From contig JAKJHU010000033.1 in NCBI GenBank assembly GCA_022316685.1, forward strand, positions 2,408,321 through 2,472,320: a stretch of DNA of 64,000 nt, written 5' to 3'. This document shows, piece by piece, positions 13,486 to 27,060 of the stretch. The translations under genes and the position numbers were made by a program. This DNA comes from Progne subis subis (Eukaryota > Chordata > Aves > Passeriformes > Hirundinidae). Each line of letters opens with the position of its first letter. The stretch's first letter is position 1. The notes beneath the pieces are model-generated. The model was not told where the DNA came from, did no database searches, and saw only the letters and a list, made by a program, of their open reading frames with translations.

Positions 13486-16400
13486 GACTGACTTCATACC
13501 TGCAATGCCCTTGGAAGCAGTACTGCAGTGATAGCTTCCCACTTGCCTTCTAGACTCAAACCAAGTAGTTTTTTTATGAGAAGCCCAAGTCTGTTTTTGT
13601 GTGCTCTCATTCCTCTCTGTAACTAAACCTCAGTCTGAAGTTGCAATTTGAGATCACTATCTCAGAAGTTTTCTTAACTTTCAAGAAGTTTCACCAGGAG
13701 CATCAAACTATGTGAAAATTGCTTTCCAGCATGATTGTTTACTCTTTTTTGTCTCTTCCCATCCAATAAGACTGGGGCCTGAAAGTGTTGAATTTTCTGA
13801 TGTCTAACAGAAAAAAAATCTCCCAGGAAGAGACATTAATTTGGGGGTATCTTTTCTATCCAGATTCTTGAAACTCTTTTGAGGAAGTTCATATCTCTGA
13901 AGCCTCCCCTGGTTCATGAAACTGGTTTGAAAATGACCAGTTAATTTAAAAAAAAAAATTAGAATGGACGGAAGGGGCAGGCACTCCTGAAGGGATTTGC
14001 AAATTGTAATGAGCATGTCAAAGACATATAGATCTGTGAATTAATACCATTAAACTCTACTGCCTGGAGTAAGATTTGGTGTAGAGAATACTTTCAGAAA
14101 TAGGAAATTTTCTTCTCCAGACATATAGATATTGGGCTGTGCACTGACAGTGGAGATAGCAAGGTTTACCGTAGCTGCCTTTGCTTGGTGTTTGGGTTGC
14201 TGCAATATATTTTCTGCAAAGGTGTTAGAATAAATTAAACTGAATTCCTCAGGGGTTGTGCTTGCTGGGATGACATGAAAGTCAACCCTGGCTGTTGTCC
14301 CAGGAGACGTATGTGGGAGCAGATTTGTCTGTATGATTTTACTGGTTTACTTTGAATTAAGCACTCAAACTTGGTTCACTTTGATAAAAGCAGAATATGT
14401 TGCAGCACTACTATAATTTGAGAGTTATCAAACAAGTGAGCTCTCAATACTGATTGATTGAGAGGTTCCTTCTCTGCCAGAGGGCTCCTAACTGGACTGT
14501 TGGGCTGACCTTCTACCTTGTAGTAATGCACCAGACAGCAAGGAGTGTTTGAAATCAGTGTTGCTTGAAATGGTGGAAAGCTGGGAGATGAAATGTACTC
14601 AGTGGAGATGTTACTCACATGATTACTTCCCTTAAAGATAGGGCTTTGTCCTGGTCAAAGTAATTATTAATTCAACTGAGGTGCTGTGTGCATGACAAGA
14701 GCACTGGCTTTGTCAGTATTTATGGACTGGTCCCAATGTTTGATGGATGCAATGAAAGTGAGGGCAATTTTTTAATTGATAATTTTTTAAGAGGTGCTTG
14801 TGCTTCAGCACCAGATGTAATTATAAGAATTTAATGAATCCCTGTATCTTTACTTTACAGCTGACACCCAAAGCGCAACAGGCTGTGCATGTAATCAACT
14901 CGTGGGTTTTGAAGAGTTGTTGAAAAAAAGAAAGAAGTCAATGTTTAGTTCTTGGGGCTCTGGTATAGGGGAAGAAATGGACTTCTCACTTGTCTTATTA
15001 TGAGAGCTGTTTCTCCAAATTCTCAGTGTTTTTCCATTCCCTGCTCACCCAGTTAGGAAATGAGTTAAGCTTACGTCAACTAGTCATCATTTTCAAAGAT
15101 CTTTTTCTCCTCATCTGTACTGTTTTAATGAGGACACTTTCAACTGTTTCATCATGGCTTTGTAGCGATACATCTGTTAATCAGGTGTTGATCAGGGGAA
15201 GCTCATTGATTTCCTCACATATTTCTATCTTGCAGGATAAGCAGCCAGATTTTTGTTCTCTGATTATTGCTCCAAATTTCCTATTGCAGACCTCTCCCCC
15301 AGTCAGTTTTTTTCTGGTTTTACTTATGTGACAGTTTTTTTTTCTCCTCCTTATGTGCTGTGTTTAATGGGAGTTGTTTTATTAGCAGCACTGAGAATTG
15401 GGCTGCTTTTTACCCTAGGGTTAGGGACAGAATTCATTAAAAATAAAAAAAAAAAGAAAAAATCATCCCGGCAGAAGAAAAGCAACATGTTCACACTCAA
15501 AGAGCAGAGACAGTTGGTTAACTTGGTTTTGCTTGGCACATGGAGTTCTTCAGCCTGCCACCAGTCTGTACTCTGCCTAGAAATAACATCCTCACTCATG
15601 TTGCACCCTGATTTGGCTCTGTGGCTCTATTTGGTTAAGAAACTGCTGCAATATCTGACACCACTCTTCAGCCTGGGACATAACACTCCTGTGTGAATTG
15701 GCTCTTTTTCCCAGCTCTTGCTGGGCCTGGTCTTTGCTGCCAGGCTACATGCTTGTCCTGCAACTTGCCGCTAACATTTGGTAATATAGAACTTTCTGCT
15801 TCTTGCCCTTGATATCTAATTATATTCTGAGCTGTTTTTCTTCAATGCACCTCATAATGTTGTGCTATAAAAGATGAAGAAGACAAGTTTTAACAATTCC
15901 CTGCTTAAAATTAAAAGAACAATCCTGTTATGTTTTTCCTATTACGCTTCCTGCTGTGTACCCAATGGAGAGTAAGGACCGCTGCTTGATGGCCAAAGAT
16001 GAAATTTTTATGATCACACCCTAGAGATTTGATAGTTTTCAGTTTCCCATAAAGAATGATGTGCTTTTAGTGTGCTAAGCACAAGTAGCCTCTGATGTTT
16101 TCAGAACAGAGGGTTTAATGGGGTATCTCAGCACCTGAGTGTGTCCAGCCAGAAGAAGCAGGAGACTCTGTAGCAGTGGGTTTTGCTTGAGTTGGGCACA
16201 ACACATGGAGGGCAATGGTGCTTCAGATGAAGAGTGGAAACTGGGGAGGAAAAAGCTACCAAGCATCTTGCAGACTGGCAAGCAATAAGGTGAGTCTGCG
16301 CCTGTAAGCACTGGAACAGGATCTGCCAGGAAGGTCAGCTGCAGTAATATAACATTAAAGAAATCAATGTGACCTTGACAAGCACATGGCCTGGTCAGAC

Positions 16401-16639
16401 AATATTGATTCACTAATGACATGCTGTTGCATAATCCTCTCCTATTTGGGTCTGATGGTTTCTAGACATAATTGATTTCAATGTTTGCAAGGAAGCACAT
16501 AAGAAACAAAGAACATAAATTATTCTGTGGAAGTTGGTTCTTAAAACTGAAAATGTTTTGGACAACAGAGGAGAATTCTGTAGCAGTCTGACAGACTTGT
16601 GCATCATTTCTTTTTGTTCATTGTATTTTAAATCTTAGT

Positions 16640-16870
16640 GCTAACTTGTCACAGAAACGTTGGGGTTAGAATGGACCTTAAAGCCTTCTCTTCTGCATGC
16701 TGAACAGTTGCAGCTCTGTGGCTTCATAAGGGAGGTGCTCCAGCCCTCTGATAATTTTTGTGGTCCTTCTCTGGACTTGCTCCAGCACGTCTGTGCGGAG
16801 TGCTCCACAGCTGGACACAGTACTCCAAGAGGGGTCTCAGAGACCAGCAACGAAAGGGCAGAAACACCTT
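16640..16870 (-). mobile_element. CR1 LINE fragment, antisense, internally deleted
   Basis: On the + strand, GGTTAGAATGGACCTTAAAG at 16665-16684 resembles the inverted CR1 3' end. CTCCAGCCCTCTGATAATTT, TGTGGTCCTTCTCTGGACTT and GCTGGACACAGTACTCCAAG follow; these are reverse-complement CR1 3'-region sequence. Part of the consensus between the two blocks is missing. Similarity fades after about 16870. No intact coding. Confidence 0.8.
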
Positions 16871-16899
16871 CCTCTTGCACTCCTCAAGGGTCTTGAAAG

Positions 16900-19800
16900 A
16901 TCCCCTCTTCCTGCCCATCACATTTCCACAAGCAGTCCAGTTCATTGTCAAAGACTTCTAGTATTAAATACCCAATTTATTTGTGTGGCAAAGTGCCAGA
17001 GAACACAGAAGACCTCAAGGTCTTTGCTAAAATTCTGTATCCGTGTAAAAAACTGAATGTGCCCAAAGAGCTTCAGAACAAGGACATAATCTTCTTTAGG
17101 GGAGATTCTTTCTGGCAAGGAGCTGAGGGAAGACTAGAAAATGTAAGAGTTAAAGACTCAACACCAAAGACTTCCTTTTTGTCTACTTCAGCAGTCTCTA
17201 AGAAGTTTCTACCTGGATTATTTCAAACATTGTGTGGGGGTTGACCTGACTTAGCAGCTCTACTGCTGCTTTATTGCCTTGCACAATTTGAGGAACTTCA
17301 ACTTGATCCATTTTCTAGGGTATATTTTTCATTCTATAACTACCTGTCAATTTGTTAGTTTTGGATTGTGATTTCAAGGAAACTCCTAATTCAGACTTGT
17401 GCAGCCATTCATCACGTAAAGGACATGGATGAAAAATCTATATAGAAAATAGTTTAATGCCTCCTATCTGGCTCCTTCCTTTCTGGCACTGCATGAAGGC
17501 TCCAGTTCTTGTTCAGATATGATTTGCACCAATGAATGGCTCAGATTTGTCTCAGGATATACTGAGAATTTTAGGAACCTGGAAAACAACTAGTAAGGGA
17601 ATGTAAAATGGAAGTATGTTTATAATTTAGTGTCTTGAATTTAACCAGGAGTTCAAAAGTCATCCCATGCATTCAGTGCAGAATCAGTCTGTGTCTGCAA
17701 AAACTGAGGAGCCATTGGTTTCTCAGTTCAAATCCCAGCTGGGACATTCTTAATCTGTATGAAATTCCTCAAATCAAATAAGAATAAAAATGTTACATCT
17801 TGGCTTAAAAAATTCATTCAGAATGGTTTTCTATTTGTAAAATATTTAAACATTTGCTTGCAGTCTCAGGAATACAAGCAAAATTGTGCTACTACATGAA
17901 AATCTTATGAACTAGCACAGAAATGGAAGTCTAGATGCAACTGCAGTTTAGTAGATGACTTGTGTACATAACTGTAAATTATTCTGCAGAAGAATTACTT
18001 ATTGAGAAATACTTCATTTTATGACAATTCCGTAATGGGTAAGTGAGAAAGAAATACATATCTCCAAACACACACATATATAACATTATCATATGAAATA
18101 TTCTGCAGCAGATATTTGAACCTGCCAAAAGCAGAACAGGGCTCTGCTTTCACTGAACCTCTGTGCCTTTCCATTCTCCTGAGTGTCTCTCCATCCTTCC
18201 TTCTATCCCTGCTCCTTTGACCAGGACTGTAGTTTGCTACAGACCCTGCTTTTGCAATGCATAAAACTGAGTGTCTCTGTGCTGTCAGCCAGTGAAGACA
18301 GTTTCTGTTCAGGAAATGGTTCTCTAAGTACTGCCTGCCTGAGCCCCTTTGCAAAAGTTTGTTTTTTAATTGACTCTTTTTTTCCAGCTTCTTGCTTGTT
18401 TGCTGCCTAAATATGAACACAAGGGAGCACCAGAGGGTTTTTTAATGTTTTGTTTTGCTTTTTTTTGGAAAAAAGAAATCAGTGAGTGGGTTAATTCTGG
18501 TGTGATCTGGATGGGATCTGTGAGTGAAGTGGACAGCTAAAGACTATTCTTCATTTTTCTTCATGACCAGTTTTCTTCAGAGGACCTGGGCTGTGTTACT
18601 TCCCCACCCAATGGGTTCATCACCCCCTGAGGGACATCTCCAGCTGTCACCACCTCCCATGTTGGCCCCATGTGATTTAGTGGTGGCACAGGGCACCTTA
18701 GGGGTGTTGTGAGGCTGTTGTGCTGGTGCCTGTGCACAGCTGCAGGTGTGGGGGCAGAGCGGGAGCCCTGCCCACTGAGGCGTGTGCTCGTCTTTGCAGC
18801 CGAGGGCAGAGGCTGCTGTGAGCTCCGCAGGGCACAGAGCAGAGTGCATTAACATATTTATGTTGTTCTACGGCCCAGAGAAGCAAAACTATCATGTGTT
18901 AAAGCTACTTATCTATTGCTCATGACTACTGCACTACTTCTGTGTAATCAGCCAGAAAACTATCTTAGGAAGACCTATTTTGCTTCTTTTGATGTCAAGG
19001 AAAAAAAAACCCATTTACAGCAGTGGTACAGGAGCAGGAAGGAGCAGATGCTGGAAAAAAAATTCATTTGAGAATTATCTCGAAGAGGGAGAGAATGTGT
19101 AGAAAGGACTATAGAATAAATTTACCACATTTGATTAGTATGTGACACAAAAAGACCAGAAAATGAAGAAGCCTTTTAAAAGAGATTGTTATAGGGCTGG
19201 AAACATTGAAGACTAATTTCTGAGGGCTGGGGGTGACACTAAGCAGAAATTTGAATTGTAATGAATCTTTGTCCTTTGGCAGGTGCTGCTGGGAATCTGG
19301 TGACTCTGCAGTAATTCTTGTCATGTGAAGGTACCACAGGGCTTAACGTCATCTTCCCCAACATGTGCAGAATTCCTGTGTGTTAAGTGGCCAGCACACT
19401 CCACTAAACCTTATGGCAGGGTTTGAACCTTCATCTGCTGCAGCCTTGGACAGGAGGTTTGGGGAGAGAGGCAGCACAGTGCACAGCTCATGGGGGTGAG
19501 CATGCAGCCGTTTTCCATTTGTCTCATAGTGAACTTAAAGGCTTGAGTTGGGTGCTCTGGTTTGGCTGGGATGGTGCAAGGCAGGGAATTCACTGTGTCC
19601 CTCTCCAGCCATGCAATCTCTCATGCAGGCTGCCAGCCTCAGCCAGCTCCCCCATCTTTACTGTTCAGCATGATGCCATATGACCTGGAGCATCCCTTTG
19701 TCCAGCTGGGGTCAGCTGTCTTGGTTGTGCCCCCTCCCAGCTTCTTGTGGATTCCCAGCCTTCTCTCTGGCCAGGCAGGAAAGGATCTGAAAAGTCCTTG

Positions 19801-22800
19801 ACTTAGTGTAAGTGCTGCTCAGCAACAACTAAAACACCAGCATGTCACCCACATTATTCTCAACCTAAATCCAAACCACAGCCCCGTACCAGCTAATAGG
19901 AAGAAAATGAACTCTATCCCAATTGAAAAAAGGATAAGCAGTGCCAAAGACACTGGTAAGTGCAGAATAAAGTGACTACCCATAGCCAGTTTAGAGCAGC
20001 TTGCACAGCATGCTGGGTTCACAGTTACACTCTGGTCAAGCTGCAAGCTTGAGAAAGGCATTAACTTTGCAGATCTCTTTTCACTGTGTGAGTGTTGTGC
20101 TCTTTCTTTATCTGCCTGCTCCTGGGAGCAAGAGGCAACCCAACTGCATTTCTTTCCCTGACTGTATTGACTTACTGTTAACATTTCTCAAAGCTTTTTA
20201 AATACAAGTAAAAACCTCCTGGTCTCTTTGGGAATACATCTGATTTTTCAGGTTTTATCTTTATCATTGATCCCTTTCCAGTTACTTCAGCCAAAGGTGA
20301 GGAAGTGATGTGTGAATGATGGAGCATCTCTTTTTGTAACTAGGCTGTATGTAAGGGTCAGCTGTTAAGCTGAGATTCTTAGAGAAGCCCCAGAAATAGT
20401 TACTTTCTGCTTTTGTGCAGCCCAGACAATTACACCAGGGAGAACGCACTACAATGCACTGAATTCTCATTTTTGCTCTTGTACTTTTTTCTATTCCCCT
20501 CTTGCTCCTCAGAGGGTAAACTGGACAAAGACTACATTAGGAATGTATCCTGTGAGGTCAAACCCATTGCAGACATTTAGTGTGGCCTCCACAGGAAGAA
20601 TTGCTCAACTCCAGTTACAAGAAAGTGTCGATAAATGATTCCTGTACAGAGTTTACTTTTAAAAGCATTTAAAATTGGTTCTGAGCTGACTTGAAGTAGA
20701 ACACAGAAGAGGAGAATAACTGACCTGTAGTTTCATCTGATAGGGGTCTTCAGGTCATCATGACATAGCAAGAGGGCTTATATTTAAGTGGAAAACACTA
20801 AGAGAATGGAGAAAGCTTCCTCTTCTTAGTAGTCAGTGATGCTCTAGCATTGCTTGCAGTTATTCTGTTTCTCTATTAGTTGTAAATTGCTCTGATAAAA
20901 AGTCCAGTATTTTGGTGGACAGGTTGGTGCAAGAAAGGGCATTTCTCACAGTGCAGGGCAAAGAGGAAATGAAAGTTTTTCCAGAAGTTTACAGCAGATA
21001 TTTCCAGGACATCATAATGCACTGATCTGGCATAATGCACTTCCTAATTCAGAGAAAGGCGGCACAAATAAATGAGCAAGAAGGCTACAGTTTGGTGGTC
21101 AGTTCCAGGTTTGTTTCCTTGGTTAATCAAGTGCCACACTGGACAAGGTTTCGTATAAAACCATAGGAAACACAGTATTAGAGAGAGAACAGGATGTATT
21201 CAGCTGATCTGCCATCCTGCTGAGGCCAGCCTTCATTAGCAAACTTATTCCTTGGGGTAATGACGTAAATAAGCTGTTTTTCTGGATGTTCAGCACCACA
21301 AGTTCAGCTTCTCTCTCATACACAAGAGATGGGGGGTTCGGCCCTCAAGGACTCAAGGCAAAATCATGCACTTGGTATAAAGAGATGTCACCAGTTTGAA
21401 GGACTTTTTTCCTACCTACTCCCCAAAGTCCAGCTTAGACTGAACAGTCTGATTTTTCAGTGCCTTTTAGGCAGTAGTTACTGCTGTGGGTGCTGTATGA
21501 TCATCTACCTTGTACGACATTCTCTGACATGGGTATGAGGGCAGGGTCAAATAAGGTTTGGGAATTTTAGGTGATCTGTGGTGCTGGTCCATTGTCTTGA
21601 ACAGCAAAGCTGGATGAGGGGATTTCTGGCCCTTTTTCCCCTGACAAAAGAAACATCTTTATATGTATACTTATTTACATAAATTATGATAATTTACTTT
21701 TCCAGTTTTTCTGGAGAACCCCACAAACAATATTACTAGCAGGCCTGAGAAGAAGGTGAACCAACCTCCTCATGAACTGGAATACTCAGAATTTGTAGGA
21801 GAAAGAGAGGAACATTTTATGCTGGCATCAATGCCAAAGATGTGATGCTACCTCCCAGTATCTCCACAGAGTCTGTGGAGAGACATAGATGTTTCAAGAG
21901 ATGCTTTACTTCAGAGCCTTCAGCAGATATCAGCAGAATGTCAGCCCAAATGAGGCTCTGACTCATTCCTGGTCTTTCAATCTTTGCCTGCTTCTCTACG
22001 TGCCCTTTAGCTTGACTGTGCTTGAAGATGTAATTTGATTGCCAGGGCCACCTCCAATCCCTCCTTTCTCCTTTGTGTGTGTGGAGTTCTTCCACCCTGA
22101 TTTGTTCCTCCCACCCAGCCTTTGTATAGAGCAACCTCCAACACAAAGTGCCCAAAAAAGGAGTGTGCAGTTGTGAGGTGCTTGTCACCACTACACCTCG
22201 TCACAGCAGGGAGGTGACTCAGCTGCCACCCTACATGGCTGGGATGTGTCACCAAGTGAACGATGACATTTTCAATGCAGCAAAGTTTGGAAGTGGAGAA
22301 GAGGAGGAATCAGGCTATGAAAGGATGTAGGGGAACATCAATGTTTCTAATGATCTGAAGGTTTTAGTAAGAAATATGCAGTTTAAAGAAGTTATGATAT
22401 CGTCACCTGAGCACGTTGTGGTCTGTTCTATTCTTTTTCTTTTTGGTAAAGGGAAGACTGGTCTAGTGCTTAGACGTTTTGCACATGAACTGAGTAATTT
22501 AAATTCAATGCCCTGTTCTGTAGCAAATGTCTTTGATTTCTTTTACCCCAGCTCTAAAAAAATGTTGAAAATAGCACTGCACTTGTGAGACCGTGGGGAG
22601 ATTTCAGTCACAGTCTATATACATTGTTGTCATGGAGTAGATCTCTTTGATGGACCCCCCCTTGGTGCATCAGTTTGTGCAGCATTGGGAGCTCTTTCAA
22701 TGGGTAAAACCATGAAAGTGCAAAACTTTATTTTAGCTGTTATGGAGGAAAAAATGGATTCACTACTTTTGGTGGCAGAGTTTAGACTAAAAATAAGTGG

Positions 22801-25800
22801 TACCTAGACATGGGTGTCAAGGCTGTCATAGAAATTAACATATGGAGGCAGCTTTTCCTGAAAGGACAGGGTACCTGCATCCTTCAGATACTAGAAATGG
22901 TGAAATATGAGTTTTTGAAACAAAAAATACCCTAGTCTGGGGTTTTGGGGAGCGATACTTTATAAGAGGGGAGAGATAATTTATAAGAATGGGAGATTTC
23001 ACTTCCATAGATAAACCTCATATTTATTTTTTGCAGCAATGGACGGCTTCAAGAACAGCTAAAGGAGGAACAAGTCAGGTATAAGCTGGGGTTCAATCCA
23101 CCACAGACTTCTTTTGTTACTGTGTAGAAATTACTTAGGTACAGTGAGCCATGGTTTATTTGTAAATTGGGAAAAATATCCTTGTCCTGTCTCACAGTGG
23201 TCCTTGGTCCTACTGTTAATTTTTCAAATTTTTTATAGACCATTCATGTGCCATCCTGATGTTTGCAACTTTAGAGCCTCCTTTGGATATAGCCTAAAAC
23301 ATAATTCCCTGTTGCTTCAGAGATATTGTGGGACCATTTGGAGGCGGTAGACATGAAGTCCTGGCCAGAGTCCAAGTTTAGCGTAGTTCCAGGGTGTTTC
23401 CCAGAGAATTTCATTTGTGTGTTCGGGAGGACACGCTCTCGTCCCTGTTGTGGGCTGTTAAAACAGCTGACACCTATCTCCCCAGAGGAGCTGTGTGCCA
23501 AAACTGGCAAATCTCTGTGTACAGTAAACCAGTGCAGGGCATTTAAGCATTTTGAGATTCCCTTGGGGAGAAGGAAACTTTCATAACAGGATGAAAGAGC
23601 ATTCTGTTTAGATGGGAAGAGCCTAGATACGTTCTTTCTTTGGTAGAGCTGTAATTCCATATCCAGTGCTTAATGAACAGGTGACAATGATAAATGTTGG
23701 AAGAATATTGTTGTTGAACAAATGTTTCAACCCAGCAGCTGGAAACATGGATTCACTTAGTCTTTAGGAGTTCAGAAACACAAAAGAAAATTTGTGGAAT
23801 GAATTTCCTGTGTCAAGAAGTCCGGGTTTGTGCTGCCAAAGAAATTAGCTGTTTTACTAGTGATTTAAGTGATTTAACTCACTTCAAAACAAGCTAGGAA
23901 TCACTGCTACGAAAAAGCTGATTGATATTCCAGCACCTGGGATTAGAAATCATTGTATATTCCCCAGCTAAAATGTCAGTGTAGGTTAATTCTTTCCTTA
24001 GTGATAATTACTGAAGATTTATATGGAGAATGATCACATTCGGTTTTGCTTTTGTTTTTATAATCAAGGTTCCACTTGTGGGATTTTTTTTATTTTTTTT
24101 TCTCTTCCTGATCATACTGTTAGCCCTATTTCACACCACTTCTGATCTTAGTAGCTCTTTGTGACTGTAGGTGACAGAATTCTGCTTTATCCCAGCAGAA
24201 TTCCTGTAATCGTCTAACAGCTCTCTCGTACTGGAAAGAAGGCACCTCATGTATTACAAAGCTGTTTTCTCCCCCATTCCTGCATTTTGTTAATGTCATC
24301 TGCTTAACAACTAATACAACATGCTCTTTTTTTTATATATATTAGATCCTGCCTTAAAGTCACAGTTCTTATTAGTCTTTAACTGCATGCTTTGACTGTG
24401 ATCCTTCAGTGCACCACTATGATTCCCTCATTCTTGCCCTTGGCCAATTTCTGTCACTTTTTAAGTTTAATTTTGTAAGTGGAAAGGCAGAATAAGACTG
24501 TGCCTTATGGGAATTTACTAGTAAATTTCCATGGCAATGAGGGTTTTATTTTACAGTGGGAAAAGAAATCAGTCTCAGTTGTGGGGGGTGGGAAGCAGAA
24601 AAATTTTTCTGGCAATTGTTGAGGAAGATTGAATTGAGGTGCAATAATATGTAGCCCCCAGAATGCCTTGTAAAATCAAAAAAACTTCTTTAAGATGTGC
24701 ATGTGTTGTCAATTTGCCTCAACACCAAATGTGAGTTTCTAGTTAAGTATAACACAGTAATAAAGATGTGTCTGGGGGAGGAATCTGAGTGCTTTTCAGT
24801 TAATATAGATCCAAGTCCACGCAGCATCCTGACTGTCAGACTTCAGTCACTGCTTGTTGAAGTTCTCTGGAGGAAAACTTTTTGCTGAATGGTTATTGAC
24901 TTCAAATCTGCTTGTGGAATTTTTAGTCGCTTCTAAAAAGCATAAACACAATGCTGCTTTTCATAAAAGCTTTTTAAGTCAGTCCTCATTATCTTATGAA
25001 AAATATGTTCTTTTAAACCCTCTGACAGGTCTGGGAGGAATGAGCAAGTTGCATACTTTTTTGAGTCTCTGGATAAATAGGAGAAGACAGCAAGAAGTAG
25101 GGGGGAAATGGAAGTGCTTAGAAAAATCTGTAAAATAAATGCCATTATTAAACATGCATAGTTTAGTTCTGAATCTTCTTTATGGGGAAAACAAACTGCC
25201 TGCTAACTGTTACAAATTTGAAGTGCAAATATGCATTTTATTTAAAATTTTGAAAATACTTTTCCCCCAAACTAGCTCCATTTTTAACCAAAATTTCATT
25301 AAAAAAAGTGAAAATGTGGCAATGTAGCTTCTGCGAGTAACAACACAGTGTGAGTTAGCAGGAAGCATGACGTGCAGGGAGCCCTGAGCAGCAGCTACCA
25401 GAGCCTCCTCGGGAAGATGAGAAGCCACAACAGAGCCTGAAATCTGAGTAGTCTCCCAGATGGGGAAAGGAAAATGGTGCTTGTAGAGTCTCCTGCCTTC
25501 TGTTGCTATCCCAGCTCCGTCTGGCTGTGGTTTTGTGGCAGCTGTGATGGAGAGAGATGCTTGTAGCCATGGGAATCTTTGGAGCTGGAGAAGGCCGGCT
25601 GGCATAGAGGAAGTTGTGTGCATTTACCCTTGACTTGATCCACAACCAGTTTTAGACTGTATGACAAGAAATTTCCAGCAAATCTAATAGAAACATAAAT
25701 TAAAATCATTAATAATTACATAAATTATTAATTTTCCTCTTTTGGACTTTTCAGCAGACTATAATGCTGGTCCTTAAGCCCAGAAAAGGGAGAGAAATGA

Positions 25801-26500
25801 CAAAAATCCTGGTCCTAGTACCTCTGCTTTCTTTGTAGATCTACCATCAGCCTTTGGTGATGACAGCAAGCATGCTTATAGCAGATGCCTGCTAACTTCT
25901 GGCAAGGGAAGGCAGCAGAAGGCTTGGAGTTACCATTTGGTTATCAGAGCTATAGACTGTAATTCTCTGCCTTTGAACCTGTGAGTAGGCTTACTTGGTT
26001 CTTGTCACATTGCCTTTCCCTCCTTGCTAGGGAGGCTGTAACATCCTCTTAAGAATCATTTTCTGAACATGCTTTGACAGAAATAGTTCTTATGGTGGAA
26101 AGCCAGCCCAGCATCCCCATCCTGCTGCTGCTAGAATCTGCCCTCCCTGCTACCACAAACACTGGGAGCTGCTGTCTTAGACCTGGCATGGAGATGCAAA
26201 ACTACTCACAGACCCTGCCATTTACAGTGTGTGCTCCTCATTTTGCCTACTTGCTCTGATTTTCCTCCAGGGATCACTGTCAAAGGGGTCAAACTGAGGA
26301 GTGTGATCCTCCCACCACAATCCTGACAATATTGAAGTCAGATCAGAAATCAATCTGTAAGAGATGGGCATTTAAGACTGGAGTTTTGTGTTTGGATGGC
26401 TGAGAATTCACCTCTTTCTGGTTGGAGGAAAGAGTTTAACTCTTGTTCTGTGTGGTCTGGTATCAGACAGATGGGCTGGTGGAAAGGAGTGCTGCTGACC
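16900..26500. other. Intergenic DNA, nothing recognised
   Basis: Only short, domain-free open frames. No RNA gene, long repeat array or identifiable mobile element was seen. The 23.82-24.07 kb part is AT-rich with homeodomain-like motifs but is not distinctive enough to call. Confidence 0.5.
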
Positions 26501-26529
26501 CTGACCTCGGTTTGGGCAATGTTATGGAG

Positions 26530-27060
26530 CAGTGACATCACACAGCACACATGGGACAACCAGCAGGGGCTTGGGAAAGGCAGGTCCTGCTTGACCAACC
26601 TGTTCTCCTGTTCCCAGGTGACCTGCCTAGTGGATGATGGAAAGGCTGCAGATGTGTCTAGCTGCACTCTAGTAAGGCATTTGACACTGTCACCTACAGC
26701 ATTCTCCTGGAGAAACTGTCTGCAGATGGTTGGGATGGGAATACACTTCACTGGGTTAAAAACCAGCTGTATGGCTGGGCCCAGGGGTGATGTGAATGGG
26801 CAGCCAGGCCCTGCTCTCCAGGGCTCAGTACTGGGGCCAGTCCCATTTCATATCCTTCACGATGACCTGGATGAGGGGATTGAGAGCAGCCTTATCAAGT
26901 TTACAGACAACACTAAGTTGTGCAGGAGTGCTGATTTGCTGTGGAGTAGGAATGCAGAGGGATCAGGACATGCTGGATTGAAATGCCAGTTGTGTGAAAT
27001 TCAGTAAGGTGAACTGCCAGGTCCTGCGCCTCAGTCACAACCACCCCATGTGATTCTGTC
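26530..27060 (+). pseudogene. Degenerate CR1 LINE reverse-transcriptase fragment
   Basis: The + strand text AAAGGCAGGTCCTGCTTGAC, AAGGCATTTGACACTGTCAC and GCATTCTCCTGGAGAAACTG follows the CR1 ORF2 order. One frame includes GSVLGPVPFHILHDDLDEGI followed by KFTDNTKL, corresponding to the RT region around the catalytic F-A-D-D box, here read as FTDN, so the catalytic aspartate is lost. Frameshifts separate other parts: the left portion matches CR1 at DNA level but not in one frame. This is a dead, 5'- and 3'-truncated retrotransposon copy in the same orientation as the SORCS gene. Confidence 0.85.

Larger units (their letters stand above)
86..16639. other. Gene-poor upstream DNA, no supported gene
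   Basis: Open frames here are short (at most about 130 codons), lack recognisable domains and occur on both strands at random. I see no exon with convincing splice sites and no RNA gene. A cluster of homeodomain-type motifs at 1845-2045 and an A/C-rich stretch at 13402-13485 are listed separately. Confidence 0.6.

Noticed and set aside
26396..27007. 203-codon + strand frame taken as a gene
   Set aside because: It translates a degenerate CR1 reverse-transcriptase fragment with a lost catalytic Asp and frameshifts, so it is not a host gene.
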